A stretch of 64,000 bases of DNA from assembly GCA_958403905.1 (NCBI GenBank), contig CATXZD010000002.1, positions 62,001 to 126,000 on the forward strand, given 5' to 3'. Numbering within the stretch: the stretch's first letter is position 1; each line of letters begins with the position of its first letter. The notes under the pieces were generated by a model. The model was given only the letters and a program-made list of their open reading frames with translations. It did not search any database and was not told the origin of the DNA. Position numbers and translations under genes: made by a program. The stretch comes from an uncultured Ruminococcus sp. (GTDB lineage: Bacteria; Bacillota; Clostridia; Oscillospirales; Acutalibacteraceae). Below, in pieces: positions 62,364 through 64,000 of the stretch.

Positions 62364-63395
62364 ATGACCGATTTTGAAAAAGTAATTGATTTTGAAAATA
62401 TGTACAAGGCTTACAGAAAATCAAAGTGCGGTAAAGGATATAAAAGGAGAGCTGCAAAGTTTAATATTATGGCTTTGGACGGCATTAACATTTTGATTGA
62501 TGAATTGAAAAATAAAACTTATAGAATTTCGCCGTACAACGAATTTAAAGTTTATGAGCCTAAAGAGCGTGTTATAAAAACCACTTCTTTTAAAGATAAG
62601 GTCGTACAGCATAGTTTATGTGACAATGTGATACTTCCAAAATTACAAGATGTTTTTATTTATGATAATTGTGCAGGACAAAAAGGCAAAGGTACTTTGT
62701 TCGGGCTTAACCGATTAGGCGAGCAAATGAGAGCGTTTTATAAAAGATATGGATTTAAAGGCTATATCCTCAAATGCGATATAACAAAGTTTTTCTATAA
62801 CATTTCACATCAGCAGTTAAAAGATATAGTCAACTACTATTTTTCGTATGATAAAAACATTTGTTGGCTTTGCAATCTGTTCATTGACAGTACCGAGGAC
62901 AAAGGAATACCACTTGGAAATCAAACAAATCAAGGGTTTGCACTGTTGTATTTAGACGGTATGGATAAGCTGATTAAAGGTGAATTGGGTATTGAATTTT
63001 ACGGCAGATATATGGACGATTTTTACTTAATTCATCAGGATAAAGGCTATTTGAAGTATTGCCTTGAAGTTATAACAGAGTATTTAAGAACACTTGATTT
63101 AACACTGAACGGAAAAACTCAAATTTTTCCATTCAAAAATGGTGTTAGTTATCTCGGATTTCATACATATGTTACCTCAACTGGTAAGGTCATTCGCAAG
63201 CTGAAAAATCAAAATAAACGAAATGCACAGCGTAAATTTTTGAAAATGGCTAAATTGGTTGCAAGTGGACAGTTGTCAATAGATAAATTCAACGCTTCTT
63301 ATAATGCTTGGAAAAATCATATATCACACGGCAATTGTTATAAGTTAGGTAAATCTATGGATTTAAAAATAAATCAAATTATAAAAAGGGGATAG
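62364..63395 (+). CDS. DGR reverse transcriptase
   Basis: 343 residues: motif A region LKCDITKFFYNISHQQL, the DGR-specific IPLGNQTNQGFALLYLDGMD, catalytic YMDD in FYGRYMDDFYLIH, then LTLNGKTQIFPFKNGVSYLGFH. It makes error-prone cDNA from TR RNA. ATG 62364 with AAAGGA is chosen; the frame is open upstream through TR to 62172, but TR is not expected to be translated. Confidence 0.92.
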   Translation: MTDFEKVIDFENMYKAYRKSKCGKGYKRRAAKFNIMALDGINILIDELKNKTYRISPYNEFKVYEPKERVIKTTSFKDKVVQHSLCDNVILPKLQDVFIYDNCAGQKGKGTLFGLNRLGEQMRAFYKRYGFKGYILKCDITKFFYNISHQQLKDIVNYYFSYDKNICWLCNLFIDSTEDKGIPLGNQTNQGFALLYLDGMDKLIKGELGIEFYGRYMDDFYLIHQDKGYLKYCLEVITEYLRTLDLTLNGKTQIFPFKNGVSYLGFHTYVTSTGKVIRKLKNQNKRNAQRKFLKMAKLVASGQLSIDKFNASYNAWKNHISHGNCYKLGKSMDLKINQIIKRG

Positions 63396-63401
63396 CTAAT
63401 A

Positions 63402-63641
63402 ATGAGTAGTGAAATGGAATTAAAGCCTTGCCCGTTTTGTGGGAATAATAAGCTTAAACTTGTAAAGAAAAAAACGAAGTACAAAGGAAAAACCGCTTAT
63501 GTTGCTTCTATCCGTTGTAACTGCTGTAATGCAAGAGGTGGAACAGTATTAAACCTTACCGTTCCGTATGCGGTAAAGGAGGATGTTGAACAAAGAGCGG
63601 TTGACCGTTGGAACAGGAGGGTTGACAATGGCAAGTTGTAA
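63402..63641 (+). CDS. Lar-like zinc-ribbon protein
   Basis: 79 residues: LKPCPFCGNNKL, IRCNCCNARGGT and a terminal VDRWNRR, as in phage restriction-alleviation (Lar) family proteins. It starts 6 bp after the reverse transcriptase. The anti-restriction role is from the family name and not tested here. Confidence 0.8.
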   Translation: MSSEMELKPCPFCGNNKLKLVKKKTKYKGKTAYVASIRCNCCNARGGTVLNLTVPYAVKEDVEQRAVDRWNRRVDNGKL

Positions 63642-63984
63642 AGATTGCATAAATTATGATGTTTGCAGCACAAAAGGCGCAAATTGCGACCGTGGCAATA
63701 ACTGTGTGATGTATAAAGACCGCAACCGATTTGTGGAGCTGCTGTGCAAGGTTGGTGATACGGTTTATTTTGCTACTAAAGACAAATTTAACAGTGCAAC
63801 AATAGACGAAATAACTATCACAGAAAACGGACTACAATTTTATTGGATACAGTATGACAAAAGTTATGAGACAACTGAAATTTGGGATGATGGCACTTTC
63901 TCTGATAAAGATATAGGCAAAACCGTATTCCTCACCCGAGAAGCAGCCGAAAAAGCGTTGGAGGAGCGTGAAAACAATGGCTAA
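63628..63984 (+). CDS. Phage-type protein with Cys-rich N-terminus
   Basis: 118 residues: CKDCINYDVCSTKGANCDRGNNC then KVGDTVYFATKDKFNSATIDEI and VFLTREAAEKALEER. Common in Clostridial prophages; function unknown. It overlaps Lar by 14 bp; start ATG 63628 after GGAGG. Confidence 0.75.
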   Translation: MASCKDCINYDVCSTKGANCDRGNNCVMYKDRNRFVELLCKVGDTVYFATKDKFNSATIDEITITENGLQFYWIQYDKSYETTEIWDDGTFSDKDIGKTVFLTREAAEKALEERENNG

Positions 63985-64000
63985 AGAGTACATAGAGCGT
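63977..64000 (+). CDS. Start of a further gene (cut by window end)
   Basis: ATG 63977 opens MAKEYIER, overlapping the previous stop by 8 bp. Only eight codons are visible. Confidence 0.45.

Larger units (their letters stand above)
60545..63395 (+). mobile_element. Diversity-generating retroelement (two targets, avd, TR, RT)
   Basis: Order: target 1 (VR1), target 2 (VR2), Avd-like four-helix protein, template repeat, reverse transcriptase; this is the classical DGR order with a doubled target. All differences between TR and VRs in the shared 62 bp are at TR adenines (12 in VR1, 9 in VR2; 0 of 43 other positions). Confidence 0.95.
51301..64000. mobile_element. Element C: prophage-like serine-recombinase element in cotJC (partial)
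   Basis: It starts at about 51290-51301 inside cotJC; its right end was not found in the window. Integrase at the left end, a repressor/Cro switch with shared operators, small early genes, a ParB-like protein, a diversity-generating retroelement and Lar-type zinc proteins support a temperate phage or phage-derived island. Confidence 0.7.

Overview
The window looks like a low-GC, spore-forming Clostridia genome of the Ruminococcaceae/Oscillospiraceae gut type (inference). Supporting features are sporulation genes (yabP, yabQ, a cotJC spore-coat manganese catalase), an anaerobe's peroxide defence (PerR-like regulator, rubrerythrin, rubredoxin), two FeoA proteins with FeoB, and an NRPS ending in a reductase domain.

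Layout. 1-480: an internally deleted IS3-family remnant. 595-12462: a biosynthetic operon. Its core is a two-module NRPS (C-A-T-C-A-T-R). Around it are an RsbW-like ATPase, a membrane SpoIIE/PP2C phosphatase, a MATE exporter fused to an RsbW-like ATPase domain, and a STAS protein, which together form a partner-switching set. 12736-16336: ferrous iron uptake (feoA, feoA, feoB, Cys-rich partner) with four GTTAG-N6-CTAAC operators. 16361-29961: chromosomal core (rlmL-like, hpf, S1 protein, divIC, yabQ, yabP, polysaccharide deacetylase, perR-like, rubrerythrin, rubredoxin, leuB, PHP phosphatase, tRNA-Thr, rpsO, pnp).

30151 to the window end: the spore-coat gene cotJC lies on the minus strand and is cut into at least four in-frame pieces by three elements, each with its own large serine recombinase at one end. 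Three pieces are in the window (51196-51300, 42787-43020, 30151-30381); the N-terminal piece must lie beyond 64000. Element A (about 12.4 kb, 30380-42788) carries a TraG-like ATPase, a replication-relaxation protein, a 145-bp cruciform, a probable phase-variable inverton with its own tyrosine recombinase, and an AT-rich radical-SAM/methyltransferase/B3-B4 cassette. Element B (about 8.2 kb, 43017-51199) carries a nitrilase, three GNATs, a VOC protein, a methyltransferase, a broken Fic gene and an Mrr-type nuclease. Element C (more than 12.7 kb, 51301 onward) looks like a prophage, with a repressor/Cro switch and early genes. It carries a complete diversity-generating retroelement (DGR): two target genes, Avd, template repeat and reverse transcriptase. 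All 21 template/variable-repeat mismatches in the 62-bp alignment fall on template adenines.

How it may work together (inference). The cotJC pieces join in frame when the three elements are removed, as in skin/sigK-type intervening elements, so the recombinases may rebuild cotJC in the mother cell during sporulation. In element B the recombinase reading frame runs through its own attachment site, so its C-terminus would differ between integrated and circular states.
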